Positions 24,490-33,631 of a stretch of DNA of 64,000 bases are shown here, in pieces. The first letter of the stretch is position 1. Each line of letters begins with the position of its first letter. Made by a program: the position numbers and the translations under genes. Origin of the DNA: Pseudonocardia sp. DSM 110487 (GTDB taxonomy: Bacteria; Actinomycetota; Actinomycetes; Mycobacteriales; Pseudonocardiaceae); assembly GCF_019468565.1 (NCBI RefSeq), contig NZ_CP080521.1:8990001-9054000 (forward strand), written 5' to 3'. The notes below the pieces were generated by a model. The model saw only the letters and a program-made list of their open reading frames with translations. It was not told where the DNA came from and did not search any database.

Positions 24490-25350
24490 ATGACCCACTA
24501 CCGCACCACCGAGATCGACGGGGTTTCGATCTTCTACCGCGAGGCGGGCGATCCAGGCGCTCCGGCGCTGCTGCTGCTGCACGGATTCCCCGCGTCGTCG
24601 TTCATGTTCCGGGACCTGATCCCGCTGCTTGCCGACCGGTTCCACGTCATCGCGCCGGACTACCCCGGCTTCGGCCACAGCGCCGCGCCGTCCAACTCGG
24701 AGTTCACGTACACCTTCGATCGCCTCACCGACGTCGTCGAGCGGTTCACCGAGCGGCTCGGCCTCGGCCGCTACGCCCTGTACCTCCAGGACTTCGGTGG
24801 ACCGGTCGGCTTCCGGCTCGCGGCGCGGCACCCGGAGCGGGTCTCGTTCCTCGTCGTGCAGAACGCCAACGCCTACACCGACGGGCTGCCCGACAGCTTC
24901 TGGAAGGTCCCGCGCCAGGTCTGGGCGGATCCGTCGCCCGCCAATCGAGCCATGTTCGGCGAAGCGGCCATGTCCGACGAGGCCCTCGAGTGGAACTACA
25001 CGCACGGCACCGCCGACCCGTCGAAGATCAGCCCGGACAGCTGGGTGCTGCAGCGGGCTCTGCTGGACCGGCCCGGCAACCGGGAAGCCATGGTGGACCT
25101 GCTCGTCGACTACCGCACCAACCCCACGCGCTATCCCGAATGGCACGAGTACTTCCGCACGCACCGGCCGCCCACGCTGGTCGTATGGGGCCGCAACGAC
25201 GAGATCTTCCCGGAGTCCGGGGCCCACCCGTATGCCCGCGACCTCCCCGACGTCGACCTCAACATCCTCGACGCGGGCCACTTCGCGCTCGAGGACCACA
25301 GCGCGGAGATCGCCGCCCAGATCGAGCGGTTCGCGGCCGGGATCGGTTGA
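24490..25350 (+). CDS. Alpha/beta hydrolase (epoxide hydrolase / haloalkane dehalogenase-like)
   Basis: 286 residues. The oxyanion motif HGFPASS near 36 and the nucleophile elbow LQDFGGPVG near 100 show an aspartate nucleophile, as in epoxide hydrolases and dehalogenases, not a serine esterase. The acid is probably in GRNDEIFPE and the histidine in AGHFALEDH near 260. The ATG has a GAGGAGAAG ribosome site. Divergent from the HxlR regulator, suggesting inducible breakdown of a reactive compound (inference). Confidence 0.88.
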   Translation: MTHYRTTEIDGVSIFYREAGDPGAPALLLLHGFPASSFMFRDLIPLLADRFHVIAPDYPGFGHSAAPSNSEFTYTFDRLTDVVERFTERLGLGRYALYLQDFGGPVGFRLAARHPERVSFLVVQNANAYTDGLPDSFWKVPRQVWADPSPANRAMFGEAAMSDEALEWNYTHGTADPSKISPDSWVLQRALLDRPGNREAMVDLLVDYRTNPTRYPEWHEYFRTHRPPTLVVWGRNDEIFPESGAHPYARDLPDVDLNILDAGHFALEDHSAEIAAQIERFAAGIG

Positions 25351-25513
25351 TCCGCACGGGGCCTTGTGGTCGCGGCGTCGCCGCGGTCGGTGCACCAAGT
25401 CTCAGCGCCGTCACAGTGGCCGGATGCGACCGTCGTACCGACGTTCAGCGCCGCCGCACGTTCCGATCGGTCGTGGCGCGCATGCACTCGCGATCACGGT
25501 CGGACGGGGGAAG

Positions 25514-26566
25514 ATGACGCAAGCGGCAGTGGTGCCCTCCTCGACGGAGACGGCCTCTCGGTTGGCGTGGGTCGACGCCGCCAAGGGGTTGTCGATCGTG
25601 CTCGTGGTGTTCCACCACACCGTGTACTTCCTCGACACATCGGGACTTGCTCCGGCCCCCGTCGTGGCCGGCAACGAGGCACTCGCGTCGCTGCGCATGC
25701 CCCTGTTCTTCCTGGCGTCAGGCCTGTTCGTCGCGGGCCCGCTCGCCGCGCCCTGGCGGACGCTGCTGCACAAGCGGGTGGCGTTCTTCCTCTGGCTGTA
25801 CCTGCTGTGGACGCTGATCCGGTTCACGTTCTTCGCCACGCTGGTGCCGTCCGGGATCGACCCGGACGACTCGGCCAACCCGCTGAATGTGATCTTGGCG
25901 TTGCTGCTGCCCGGGCCGAGCATGTGGTTCCTCTACGCGCTCGCACTGTTCTCGGTGCTCGGCAAGCTACTGCGGCGGGTGCCCGTTGCGGTGCAGCTGG
26001 CCGCGTCGGGGGCGCTGTCCGCGCTCGCCGGCGCCGGGCTGCTCGATATCGACTCGCGGTGGGTCGCCATATGCCGCTTCCTGTTCTTCTTCCTCCTCGG
26101 CTGGCACGGAAAGCACCTGATCGAGGGCCTGGCGCGGGCGAGCAGCCTGCTGAAGGTCGTGGCGGCAGCGGTGGTCTGCGTCGCAGCGGCTGGTGCGGCG
26201 GTCGCGCTCGGCGTGCGCACGGTGCCTGGTGTGGCATGGGCGCTCAACTGCGCCGCCGTTGTGTTCGGCGTCCTGTTCGCGGCGTGGATCAGCCGGTACG
26301 GGATCGGACGCCCGTTGGTCGCCCTCGGCCGCCGGACGCTGTCGATCTACCTGATCCACATGTTGTGGCTGGCGGTGATCGTCACGGGAATCCGCTCCCT
26401 CGACGCCCCTCAAGCGGTGGCGTACGCACTCCCGGTCGTGATCACGATCGCGCTGGTCGGGCTGTCCCTGACGACGCGCTGGCTGCTCGTGAGGGCGGGC
26501 GGTACATGGCTGTTCGCCATGCCGGGGCGGCTGGCCTTTCGCTTCCCCGCAACCCAGCCAGCCTAG
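25514..26566 (+). CDS. Membrane acyltransferase, family 3
   Basis: 350 residues with about ten transmembrane helices. The N-terminal catalytic motif WVDAAKGLSIVLVVFHHTVYF has the histidine typical of Acyl_transf_3 enzymes, and RMPLFFLASGLFV and SIYLIHMLWLAV are further signatures. It transfers acyl groups to extracellular sugars or lipids; the substrate is unknown. ATG start immediately after GGGGGAAG. Confidence 0.85.
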   Translation: MTQAAVVPSSTETASRLAWVDAAKGLSIVLVVFHHTVYFLDTSGLAPAPVVAGNEALASLRMPLFFLASGLFVAGPLAAPWRTLLHKRVAFFLWLYLLWTLIRFTFFATLVPSGIDPDDSANPLNVILALLLPGPSMWFLYALALFSVLGKLLRRVPVAVQLAASGALSALAGAGLLDIDSRWVAICRFLFFFLLGWHGKHLIEGLARASSLLKVVAAAVVCVAAAGAAVALGVRTVPGVAWALNCAAVVFGVLFAAWISRYGIGRPLVALGRRTLSIYLIHMLWLAVIVTGIRSLDAPQAVAYALPVVITIALVGLSLTTRWLLVRAGGTWLFAMPGRLAFRFPATQPA

Positions 26567-26598
26567 CTCTGGCCGCGGAGACGGGAAGCGGCTGACGG

Positions 26599-26649
26599 GT
26601 GTTGCAGATCGGTGATGCCGCGAAGCGCGTCGGCCTGTCCCCGCGCTCG
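26599..26649 (+). pseudogene. MerR-family regulator, 5' fragment
   Basis: A GTG at 26599 opens VLQIGDAAKRVGLSPRS, which matches the first helices of MerR regulators (IGEVA-x-x-x-GLS-x-R). The expected RYYEE sequence is absent; an unrelated stretch and a stop follow. A gene remnant in the 195-bp gap before the SulP gene. Confidence 0.55.
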
Positions 26650-26761
26650 AATGTCGCTGCGCTCACACGCCCACAACCCTCCCTTTCGTCACGGTAGGTT
26701 GCACGCGGTCGAGCCCCGACGCGCGTGGCTCCCGCTCTCTCGCCTTCTGCAGAAAGTAGCG

Positions 26762-28252
26762 ATGTCCCGCCCTGCTCTGCGCTCATTTCGCCCCTCCCGC
26801 CCTGACTGGCTCTCCTCACCCCGCGTCCTGCGCACCGAGGTGCTCGCCGGGCTCGTCGTCGCGCTGGCTCTGATCCCCGAGGCGATCGCCTTCTCCCTCG
26901 TCGCGGGCGTCGACCCCCGGGCCGGCCTCTTCGCGTCGTTCACGATGGCGGTGACGATCTCCATCACCGGCGGGCGGCCGGCCATGATCAGCGCAGCAAC
27001 GGGGGCAATCGCGCTCGTCGTCGCCCCGCTCGCGCGGGAACACGGCCTCGAGTACCTGCTCGCCGCCGTGGTGCTCGGCGGCGTGTTCCAGGTACTGCTC
27101 GCCGCGGCGGGCGTCGCCAGGCTGATGCGCTTCCTGCCCCGCAGCGTCATGGTCGGGTTCGTCAACGCGCTCGCGATCCTGATCTTCCTCTCCCAGGTCC
27201 CGCACCTCGTCGACGTGCCATGGGCGGTCTACGGACTAGTGGTCGCTGGACTGGTGGTGATCATCGGACTCCCCCGGCTCACCCGAGCGGTACCCGCACC
27301 ACTGGTGGCGATCACCGTCCTGACCGTCTTCACCGTGGCCGCCGGCGTCGCCGTGCCGACCGTGGGCGACCAGGGCGCCCTGCCGGACAGCCTGCCGGTA
27401 CTCGCGCTGCCGTCGGTGCCTCTGACGTGGGAGACGCTGAACACCATCGCGCCGTACGCGCTGGCGTTGGCCCTCGTCGGGCTGATCGAGTCCCTGATGA
27501 CCGCGAAGCTGGTGGACGACATCACCGACACCCACTCGAACAAGACTCGCGAGTCCTGGGGCCAGGGCGTGGCCAACATCGTCACCGGGTTCTTCGGCGG
27601 CATGGGCGGCTGCGCGATGATCGGCCAGACGATGATCAACGTGAAGGCGTCCGGTGCCCGCACCCGGCTGTCCACGTTCCTCGCCGGCGTGTTCCTGCTC
27701 ATCCTGGTCGTCGCGCTGGGCGACCTCGTCGGTCTGATCCCGATGGCCGCGCTCGTCGCTGTGATGATCATGGTGTCGGTCGGGACGTTCGACTGGCACA
27801 GCCTGCGCACCCTGAGACGCATGCCGAAGAGCGAGACGACGGTGATGCTTTCGACCGTCGGGGTCACGGTGGCCACGCACAACCTGGCCTACGGCGTCGG
27901 CGTCGGCGTCCTCGTCGCGATGGTGCTCTTCGCCCGCCGGGTGGCACACGTCGTCGACGTCACCGGGGTGCTCGAACCGGAGGGTGCGACGAAGATCTAC
28001 CGGGTCAGTGGACAGCTGTTCTTCGCCTCCAGCAACGACCTCGTCTTCCGGTTCGACTACGCCGGCGACCCCGACACGGTCGTGATCGACCTCTCCGCCG
28101 CGCACATCTGGGATGCCTCCACCGTCGCCGCGCTCGACGCCATCACCGCCAAGTACGCATCTCGTGGCAAGACCGCCACGATCACGGGGATGAACGAGCC
28201 GAGCCGGGCCCGTCACGCCGCACTCGCCGGAAACCTCGCGGGCGCCCCCTAG
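26762..28252 (+). CDS. SulP-family anion transporter with STAS domain
   Basis: 496 residues. About 11-12 transmembrane helices start with VLAGLVVALALIPEAIAFSLVAGVDP (SulP signature IPEAIA-x-x) and include FFGGMGGCAMIGQT. A cytoplasmic STAS-like domain covers residues ~400-490 (VYRVSGQLFFASS, then VVIDLSAAHIWDASTVAALD). It transports sulfate, bicarbonate or another anion; there is no co-encoded carbonic anhydrase to decide which. ATG 26762 with only a weak ribosome site. Confidence 0.9.
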   Translation: MSRPALRSFRPSRPDWLSSPRVLRTEVLAGLVVALALIPEAIAFSLVAGVDPRAGLFASFTMAVTISITGGRPAMISAATGAIALVVAPLAREHGLEYLLAAVVLGGVFQVLLAAAGVARLMRFLPRSVMVGFVNALAILIFLSQVPHLVDVPWAVYGLVVAGLVVIIGLPRLTRAVPAPLVAITVLTVFTVAAGVAVPTVGDQGALPDSLPVLALPSVPLTWETLNTIAPYALALALVGLIESLMTAKLVDDITDTHSNKTRESWGQGVANIVTGFFGGMGGCAMIGQTMINVKASGARTRLSTFLAGVFLLILVVALGDLVGLIPMAALVAVMIMVSVGTFDWHSLRTLRRMPKSETTVMLSTVGVTVATHNLAYGVGVGVLVAMVLFARRVAHVVDVTGVLEPEGATKIYRVSGQLFFASSNDLVFRFDYAGDPDTVVIDLSAAHIWDASTVAALDAITAKYASRGKTATITGMNEPSRARHAALAGNLAGAP

Positions 28253-28261
28253 TGTCCCCCG

Positions 28262-28286
28262 CCGGAAGTGATTCCCACTCTTCCGG
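28262..28286 (+). terminator. Hairpin after SulP gene
   Basis: CCGGAAG (28262-28268) and CTTCCGG (28280-28286) form a stem 10 bp after the SulP stop. Confidence 0.5.
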
Positions 28287-28290
28287 ACGG

Positions 28291-28332
28291 TGAGAGTCAA
28301 CCCGGTCGCGGCAAAGCCAACCCTGACTCTCA
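28291..28332. repeat. 9-bp inverted repeat TGAGAGTCA
   Basis: TGAGAGTCA (28291-28299) and TGACTCTCA (28324-28332) are perfect reverse complements separated by 24 bp, directly after the hairpin at 28262. It may be a second terminator hairpin or an operator for the flippase operon. Confidence 0.5.
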
Positions 28333-28492
28333 GCACCGGCTCAGCGTTGGTCGCGCATGATCCCGTCCGTGCCGCTGCCGCCGTGGCGTGTCAGCAACTC
28401 CCCGGCGGCCGACGATCGTCGATGGATCGGCACGGGTACCCCGCTCTCGAGGAGGCACGATCCAGCATGTCGGCATGTCTGAGGGCGGCCCG

Positions 28493-29851
28493 ATGACGGA
28501 CGGCGGGTCGCGATCGACCGGGAGCTCCGAGCTGAATTCGCGCGCGACGTCTGACCTCGACACGCCGGCCCCCGAGAGGGGACGCGGTCGTGGAAGTGCC
28601 GACAGCTGGCGTGCACCCCAGCATCGCGACGGGATGGCGCTCGTGCTCAGCGCCGGTGTGTCGTCGGCCATCGGGATGTTGTTCTGGGTGCTTGCGGCAC
28701 GGTTGTTCGACCAGCCCACCGTGGGAGTGAACTCGGCCGCGCTGTCGGCGGTGACGCTGCTTGCGTCGGCGTCCCACCTGAACATGGGCAACGCGCTGCT
28801 GCGCTTCGTGCCCGTGGCCGAGCGGCGCCGCGCGATCATCGCCCGCTGCTTCGCCGTCGGCCTCGGGTGGGGAGCGGTGGTCGGGCTCGGGTTCGGGATC
28901 GGAGCGAACATCTGGGCGCCTGATCTCGTAGCCGCGTTCGGGCACCCGGCCCTGATCGCCTTCTACGTGATCAGCGTGCCGGTCTGGACCGTGTTCGTCC
29001 TGCAGGACTCCGCGCTCACCGCGATCAGACGGGCCGGCCTGGTGCTGGTGGAGAACGTCGTGTTCGCCGTGCTGAAGATCGGTCTGCTCGTGGTGGCCGC
29101 CTGGCTCGGGCTGATCAGCGGCATCGCGCTCGGCACGGTGGCGGCCACGCTGCTGGTCGTGGTCGTGGTCGTCAGCTACCTGGCCCACGCTCTACGCACG
29201 CAGGCGGTCCCTGCGCAGCACGCGACTCAGCCGGTGACCGGGCGTGACCTCGCCGGATTCATCGGTGTGGACTACGCGGGGAACGTGGCCTGGCAGACGG
29301 CCGTCTTCGGGCTCCCGCTCATCGTGATCGCCATCGCCGGGCCGGAGGGTGCTGCCGTCTACGGGGTGTCGTGGCAGATCACGTACGCGCTCTACCTGGT
29401 CGCGTCGGCCATGGGCAAGTCGATGGTCGCGCACTCCGCCGCGGGCGACAGCGCCGCTATCCAGCGGGCCCGGCGCGGCATGGATCGCAAGGCGATGACC
29501 CTCGTCCTCCCCGCGTCCGTCGTCGTGGCCATCGGGTCCTATTTCATCCTGTCGGTGTTCGGGAGCAGGTACGCGGACGGCGGTGCCATCGTGCTCGCCC
29601 TGCTGGCGCTGTCCGCGATCCCGAACGTCGTCACGAACTCCGCGCTCTGGGAAGCCCGAGTCCGCCGCCTGCGAGCGGTGCAGTTCGGGCTCCCGGCCGC
29701 GATCAGCGCGGTGGTCATCGTCGCCACGATCATCCTGGTCCCGGCGGTGGGCATCGTAGGAGTGGGGTGGGCGTGGCTGTCGGCCCAGAGCGTGGCCGCC
29801 GCCGTGATCCTTCTCCACCGCCGCGGGGCACAGAAAGGTGCGGAAAGTTGA
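28493..29851 (+). CDS. Polysaccharide/lipid-linked oligosaccharide flippase (MATE-like)
   Basis: About 452 residues with ~12-14 transmembrane helices following a ~45-residue polar N-terminus. The LSAGVSSAIGMLFWVLAARLF start and the later AVYGVSWQITYALYLVASAMGKS resemble Wzx/MurJ-type flippases. It would move a lipid-linked glycan across the membrane. ATG 28493 has a GAGGG site; ATG 28475 is an alternative. Its TGA overlaps the TTG start of the lipoprotein gene, so the two products are probably made together. Confidence 0.82.
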   Translation: MTDGGSRSTGSSELNSRATSDLDTPAPERGRGRGSADSWRAPQHRDGMALVLSAGVSSAIGMLFWVLAARLFDQPTVGVNSAALSAVTLLASASHLNMGNALLRFVPVAERRRAIIARCFAVGLGWGAVVGLGFGIGANIWAPDLVAAFGHPALIAFYVISVPVWTVFVLQDSALTAIRRAGLVLVENVVFAVLKIGLLVVAAWLGLISGIALGTVAATLLVVVVVVSYLAHALRTQAVPAQHATQPVTGRDLAGFIGVDYAGNVAWQTAVFGLPLIVIAIAGPEGAAVYGVSWQITYALYLVASAMGKSMVAHSAAGDSAAIQRARRGMDRKAMTLVLPASVVVAIGSYFILSVFGSRYADGGAIVLALLALSAIPNVVTNSALWEARVRRLRAVQFGLPAAISAVVIVATIILVPAVGIVGVGWAWLSAQSVAAAVILLHRRGAQKGAES

Positions 29852-30651
29852 CCCGAAACATCCTGGCTGCGCTCGCGGCGACCGCCCTGCTCACGGCGTG
29901 CGGCACGCTGGCGCCCGAGACGACGAGCCCACTCGATCCCGAGGTGGGTCGCATCGCCATGTCGGCCGACGGCAACCAGCACGACAACGACGACTGGGCG
30001 TCGGCCCCGATGGCGCTGGCGATCCTCGCGCACCGCAACCTGCAGGCCAACCTCGTGCACTACGACTACAACAACCACATCTGGGACTCCTCCGATGAGC
30101 ACCTCGAGAACATGACCGAGAGCGTGCAGGAGGGTGGCAAGCGCTTCGGGTTCGACATGTCCCGGTTCTTCGACGACACCGACCCGGCGCAGCTGAAGGC
30201 CGGCACCGAGAACCTGGTGGAGGAGATCAACGCCTCCACGCCGGACGACCAGCTCTCGATCGTCCTCGCCGGCCCGATCGAGACGGTGTGGATGGCGCTC
30301 GACGCCGCCGACCCGGAGGCCCGCAAGAACGTCGAATGCATCACCCACGGCGAGGACAGCTTCAACCAGACCCACGCCAAGGACGAACACGACGGCCACG
30401 ACTACGAGGACCTGATCGACCTGGGCTGCGAGCGGGTGGAGATCCCGGACCAGAACTCCGGGCTCGGACCGGTCGACATGGACTTCTGGGACTTCCTCAA
30501 AGACAGCGACGACCAGAACTGGGAATGGCTGTACTCCCGGCTCGACGTGGTCGGCAACGGGGACGTCTCCGACGCGGGCATGGTCTTCTACGTGATCACC
30601 GACGAGAAGGACGCCGACCGCTCCGATCTGAAGTCCTACCTCGAGTCGTAA
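29848..30651 (+). CDS. Lipoprotein with nucleoside hydrolase-like domain
   Basis: 267 residues. Signal sequence and lipobox (LAALAATALLTAC, Cys near residue 16) predict a surface lipoprotein. The mature part has an acidic DGNQHDNDDWASAP motif placed like the Asp cluster of nucleoside hydrolases, and IVLAGPIETVWMALDAAD resembles the GPLTN helix of that fold, so a nucleoside hydrolase/DUF1593-like domain is inferred; the substrate may be a glycoside. The TTG start lies inside the flippase stop (TTGA). Strongly acidic composition. Next to a second lipoprotein at 32194 once the MFS remnant is ignored. Confidence 0.7.
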   Translation: MTRNILAALAATALLTACGTLAPETTSPLDPEVGRIAMSADGNQHDNDDWASAPMALAILAHRNLQANLVHYDYNNHIWDSSDEHLENMTESVQEGGKRFGFDMSRFFDDTDPAQLKAGTENLVEEINASTPDDQLSIVLAGPIETVWMALDAADPEARKNVECITHGEDSFNQTHAKDEHDGHDYEDLIDLGCERVEIPDQNSGLGPVDMDFWDFLKDSDDQNWEWLYSRLDVVGNGDVSDAGMVFYVITDEKDADRSDLKSYLES

Positions 30652-30863
30652 AGCCCGTCGACGGAGTCCAGGACCTGGCGACGGGCCACGTCGGCGGGGT
30701 GGGTGCCGATCAGGACGTGGTACGCGAGCCCCTCCACGAAGGCGACGAGGCGGCCTGCGACGTGTTCGGGCCGCTCGTCGGTGGTGATCGCGCCCGACTC
30801 GATCTCGCGAGCGAGGATGTCGCGCAGGCGGGCGTTCAGCTGCGCATAGTCCTGCCGCAGTCG
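30636..30863 (-). pseudogene. TetR-family regulator, C-terminal fragment
   Basis: The minus strand reads LRQDYAQLNARLRDILAREI, then ERPEHVAGRLVAFVEGLAYH and HPADVARRQVLDSVDGL before a TAG at 30636. This is the ligand-binding C-terminus of a TetR repressor. The DNA-binding half is missing, and homology stops at about 30861, where MFS sequence begins on the other strand. The last 16 bp overlap the lipoprotein gene. Confidence 0.8.
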
Positions 30864-32112
30864 CGCAGCCGGCTACGGCCTCGCCTTCGCCGGATTCCTC
30901 CTGTTCGGCGGGCGCCTCGCCGACATCTACGGGCTCCGCAACGTGGTGGTGGCCGGCCTGGCGGTGTTCGCGGCGGCCAGCCTCGTCGGAGGGCTCGCCG
31001 GCTCAGCCACCCTGCTCGTCACGGCACGCGCCATTCAAGGGCTCGGTGCGGCCGTGCTCGCCCCTGCGACCCTCACCCTGCTCACCACCACGTTCCCCGA
31101 GGGGCCACAGCGCGTCCGAGCCATCGCATGGTGGACCGCCGTCGGCCTCGCGGGCGGGACCGGTGGGAACCTGCTCGGCGGCGCCGTCACCCAGTTCCTG
31201 TCGTGGCGGTGGATCCTGCTGATCAACGTGCCGATCGGTGCGGCAGCCATCGCGATCGCACTGCGCAGGCCGCGCGACGAGCCCGCCAGAGGGACCGACA
31301 TCCGACTCGATCTCCCCGGCGCGATTTCCGGGGTGCTCGGCCTCACCGCACTCACCTACGCCATCGCCGAATCCCACCAGCGCGGCTGGGCCGATCCCAC
31401 CACCCTCGCCGCCGTGGGCGTCGGGGCCGTCGCGCTCGCGGGGTTCGTGGCCTTCGAAGCCCGGTTCACCCCCAACCCACTGCTCCCGCTGCGGCTGCTG
31501 AGAGCAGGCGCGGTCTCCACCGGCAACGCGCTCGTCGTCCTCTCCGCCGCGTGCCTCATGCCGATGTGGTTCTTCCTGGCCTTTCTCATGCAGAACGGGA
31601 TGGGCTACACCCCGCTGCAGACCGGGCTGGGCTTCCTCCCGCACACGCTGATCACCATGGCCGTCGGGGCCCGGCTCGCCCCAGCGCTGATGGACGGGTT
31701 CGACGCCCGCGCCGTCATCACACTCGGCGCCGTCATCGCTGCGCTGGGCTTCGGGTGGCAGGGCCTGAACGCGGTCCAGCTCGACGGCGGATACCTGGAG
31801 GAGATCTTCGGCCCGGCGATCCTCATCTCCGTCGGCGGCGGGCTGCTCAACACCCCTATCACCGCCACCGTCACCTCCGGCGTGCGCCGCGACGATGCCG
31901 GGGCCGCGTCCGGCTTGATGAACACGGCCAAGCAGATCGGCGGGGCGGTAGGTCTCGCGGTCCTGGTCGCCGTCGCGTCCGCCCCGACCGGCCTCGCCTT
32001 CGACGTGGCCTTCACCGCGATGGCGACCATCGTGGTCGCCGTGGGTCTCGGCGCCTGGCTCCTACCTGGACCGATGGCCGGCACCGGATCGGCCGCCGTG
32101 CGGTCTCAGTAG
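30862..32112 (+). pseudogene. MFS drug exporter (DHA2), 5'-truncated
   Basis: Open from about 30850, with recognisable protein from GYGLAFAGFLLFGGRLADIYG at 30871, which corresponds to the end of helix 2 and motif A. Helix 1 and most of helix 2, the start codon and the promoter are missing. The rest (RAIQGLGAAVLAPATLTLL through the last helix) is intact to 32112. A GTG at 30943 could restart translation but would give a non-functional protein. It was probably once the target of the adjacent TetR fragment. Confidence 0.8.
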
Positions 32113-32193
32113 ATCCACAGCCTTCTCAGGCTGGCCACAGGCCCGGCCTGCGAACGTCCGGGGGTTCTTCCCGAACCGAACGCCGAGGTACCC

Positions 32194-33534
32194 GTGCGCG
32201 CTCCCCACCCCTTCGCCGCCGTGCTGGCGGTGCTCACCGCGGCGCTGGTCGCCTGCTCCACAGACCCAGTTGGGTCGCCGACACCACCGAACGAGACGCT
32301 GACGCCCATCGAGCTCGAGGGCGACTGGACGTGGACCAAGCAGCAGGCCGCGCTCGAGCTGGGCGTCACCCACACCCAGAAGAGCCTCGACGACAGCGAG
32401 CCCGCCGAGGCCCGCCGGCGCGGGATGGACATCCTGGCCGCCGACAGCGCGATCTGGCAGAACCACCACCTCATGGGCTTCGGCACCGACAACCCCGAAC
32501 CCGAACCCGGCGAGTACGACTGGGACACCCTCGACGGGCGGATGAAGCTCACCGAGGAGACCGGCCAGCGCACCATGCTCACACTGTGCTGCTCCCCGGA
32601 CTGGATGAAGGGCGGCAAAGAGGGCGAAACCGACTGGGACGAGCTGGAAGAAGCACCCAGACCCGAACACTTCGGCGACTTCGCCCGCCTCGCCGCCGAG
32701 ACCGTCAAGCGCTACCCGCAGGTCGAGCGCGTGATGGTGTGGAACGAGATGAAAGGCTTCTGGGACGAGGCCAAGAAGCGCTGGGACTACGAGGGCTACA
32801 CCGAGCTCTACAACCAGGTCTACCGCGCCGTGAAGGACGTCCGCCCCGACATCCAGGTCGGCGGCCCCTACGTCGTGCTCATCGGCCTCGACCCCGGCGC
32901 CCAGGACACCTCCACCACCGTCACCGGCCCATGGGGCGCCGCCGACCAACGCACCCTCGACGTCATCGACTACTGGCTGCAGAACAACATCGGCGCCGAC
33001 TTCCTCGCCGTCGACACCGCCACCAACAAACGCGACCAGGACGGCCCCGCCCCCCTGGATGGCGCCCGCAAGTTCGCCGACCTGGCCGCCTGGCTCAAAC
33101 AACGCAGCCCGCTGCCGATCTGGTGGGCCGAGTACTACCCCGAGGTCCCCGCCGGTGAGGACGACGCCGGCGGCAGCCCGGTCAACGCCGCGGTGAACCT
33201 CGCCGCGATCGCCGCCATGGCCGAGTCCGGCACCGCAGGCGCCCTGCTGTGGGGCCCGCAGGAACACGACCTCGGATCCGCCGCCCTGTGGACCGACGCC
33301 ACCAAGAAGGACGGCGGACAACCCCTCCCCCTCACCCAGGCCTGGCAGTTCCTGGTACCGCGCCTCGCCGCAGGCGGCGTCGAGATCGGACGCTCCCCCT
33401 CCCGGCCCGACCTGCTCGCCTTCCGCGCCGACGACGGCGTGGTTGTGGTCAACCTGAGCGCCAACGAGACCGAACTCGGTCCAGGCAGGCCACTAGGCCC
33501 CTGGCAGATCCAGGTCGCCGGCCGCGAGACCTGA
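32194..33534 (+). CDS. Lipoprotein glycoside hydrolase (GH39-like, clan A)
   Basis: 446 residues. A lipoprotein signal has lipobox LVACS (Cys near residue 23). The (beta/alpha)8 barrel has VMVWNEMKGFWD, with the Asn-Glu of the clan-A acid/base, near residue 182, and PIWWAEYYPE, with the probable nucleophile Glu, near 310. The C-terminal beta domain reads VVVVNLSANETELGPG. Most like GH39 glycosidases such as xylosidases or PslG-type exopolysaccharide hydrolases; the substrate is not determinable. It shares an envelope location with the flippase-linked lipoprotein. Confidence 0.78.
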   Translation: MRAPHPFAAVLAVLTAALVACSTDPVGSPTPPNETLTPIELEGDWTWTKQQAALELGVTHTQKSLDDSEPAEARRRGMDILAADSAIWQNHHLMGFGTDNPEPEPGEYDWDTLDGRMKLTEETGQRTMLTLCCSPDWMKGGKEGETDWDELEEAPRPEHFGDFARLAAETVKRYPQVERVMVWNEMKGFWDEAKKRWDYEGYTELYNQVYRAVKDVRPDIQVGGPYVVLIGLDPGAQDTSTTVTGPWGAADQRTLDVIDYWLQNNIGADFLAVDTATNKRDQDGPAPLDGARKFADLAAWLKQRSPLPIWWAEYYPEVPAGEDDAGGSPVNAAVNLAAIAAMAESGTAGALLWGPQEHDLGSAALWTDATKKDGGQPLPLTQAWQFLVPRLAAGGVEIGRSPSRPDLLAFRADDGVVVVNLSANETELGPGRPLGPWQIQVAGRET

Positions 33535-33593
33535 CCCTGCACGTGGGGACAAGTCCGGTCACCTGACGGATTCGAGGAGGCCCCTCCCGTTCC

Positions 33594-33601
33594 TAGCGTC
33601 G
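33594..33601 (+). promoter_or_regulatory. TAGCGTCG promoter motif, copy 1
   Basis: TAGCGTCG ends exactly 30 nt before the ATG at 33632. The same octamer at 34238-34245 ends exactly 30 nt before the MFS ATG at 34276. Probably the -10 region of both genes. An inverted repeat, GTCGAT...ATCGAC (33598-33617), overlaps copy 1. Confidence 0.5.
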
Positions 33602-33631
33602 ATCACGTCCGATCGACGAGAGGAGCAACCG

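Noticed and set aside
30288..33158. A 956-residue plus-strand open frame
   Set aside because: It runs through the lipoprotein, TetR/MFS remnants and GH39-like gene in the wrong frame; the product is Arg/Pro/Gly-rich without domains, a typical high-GC shadow frame.
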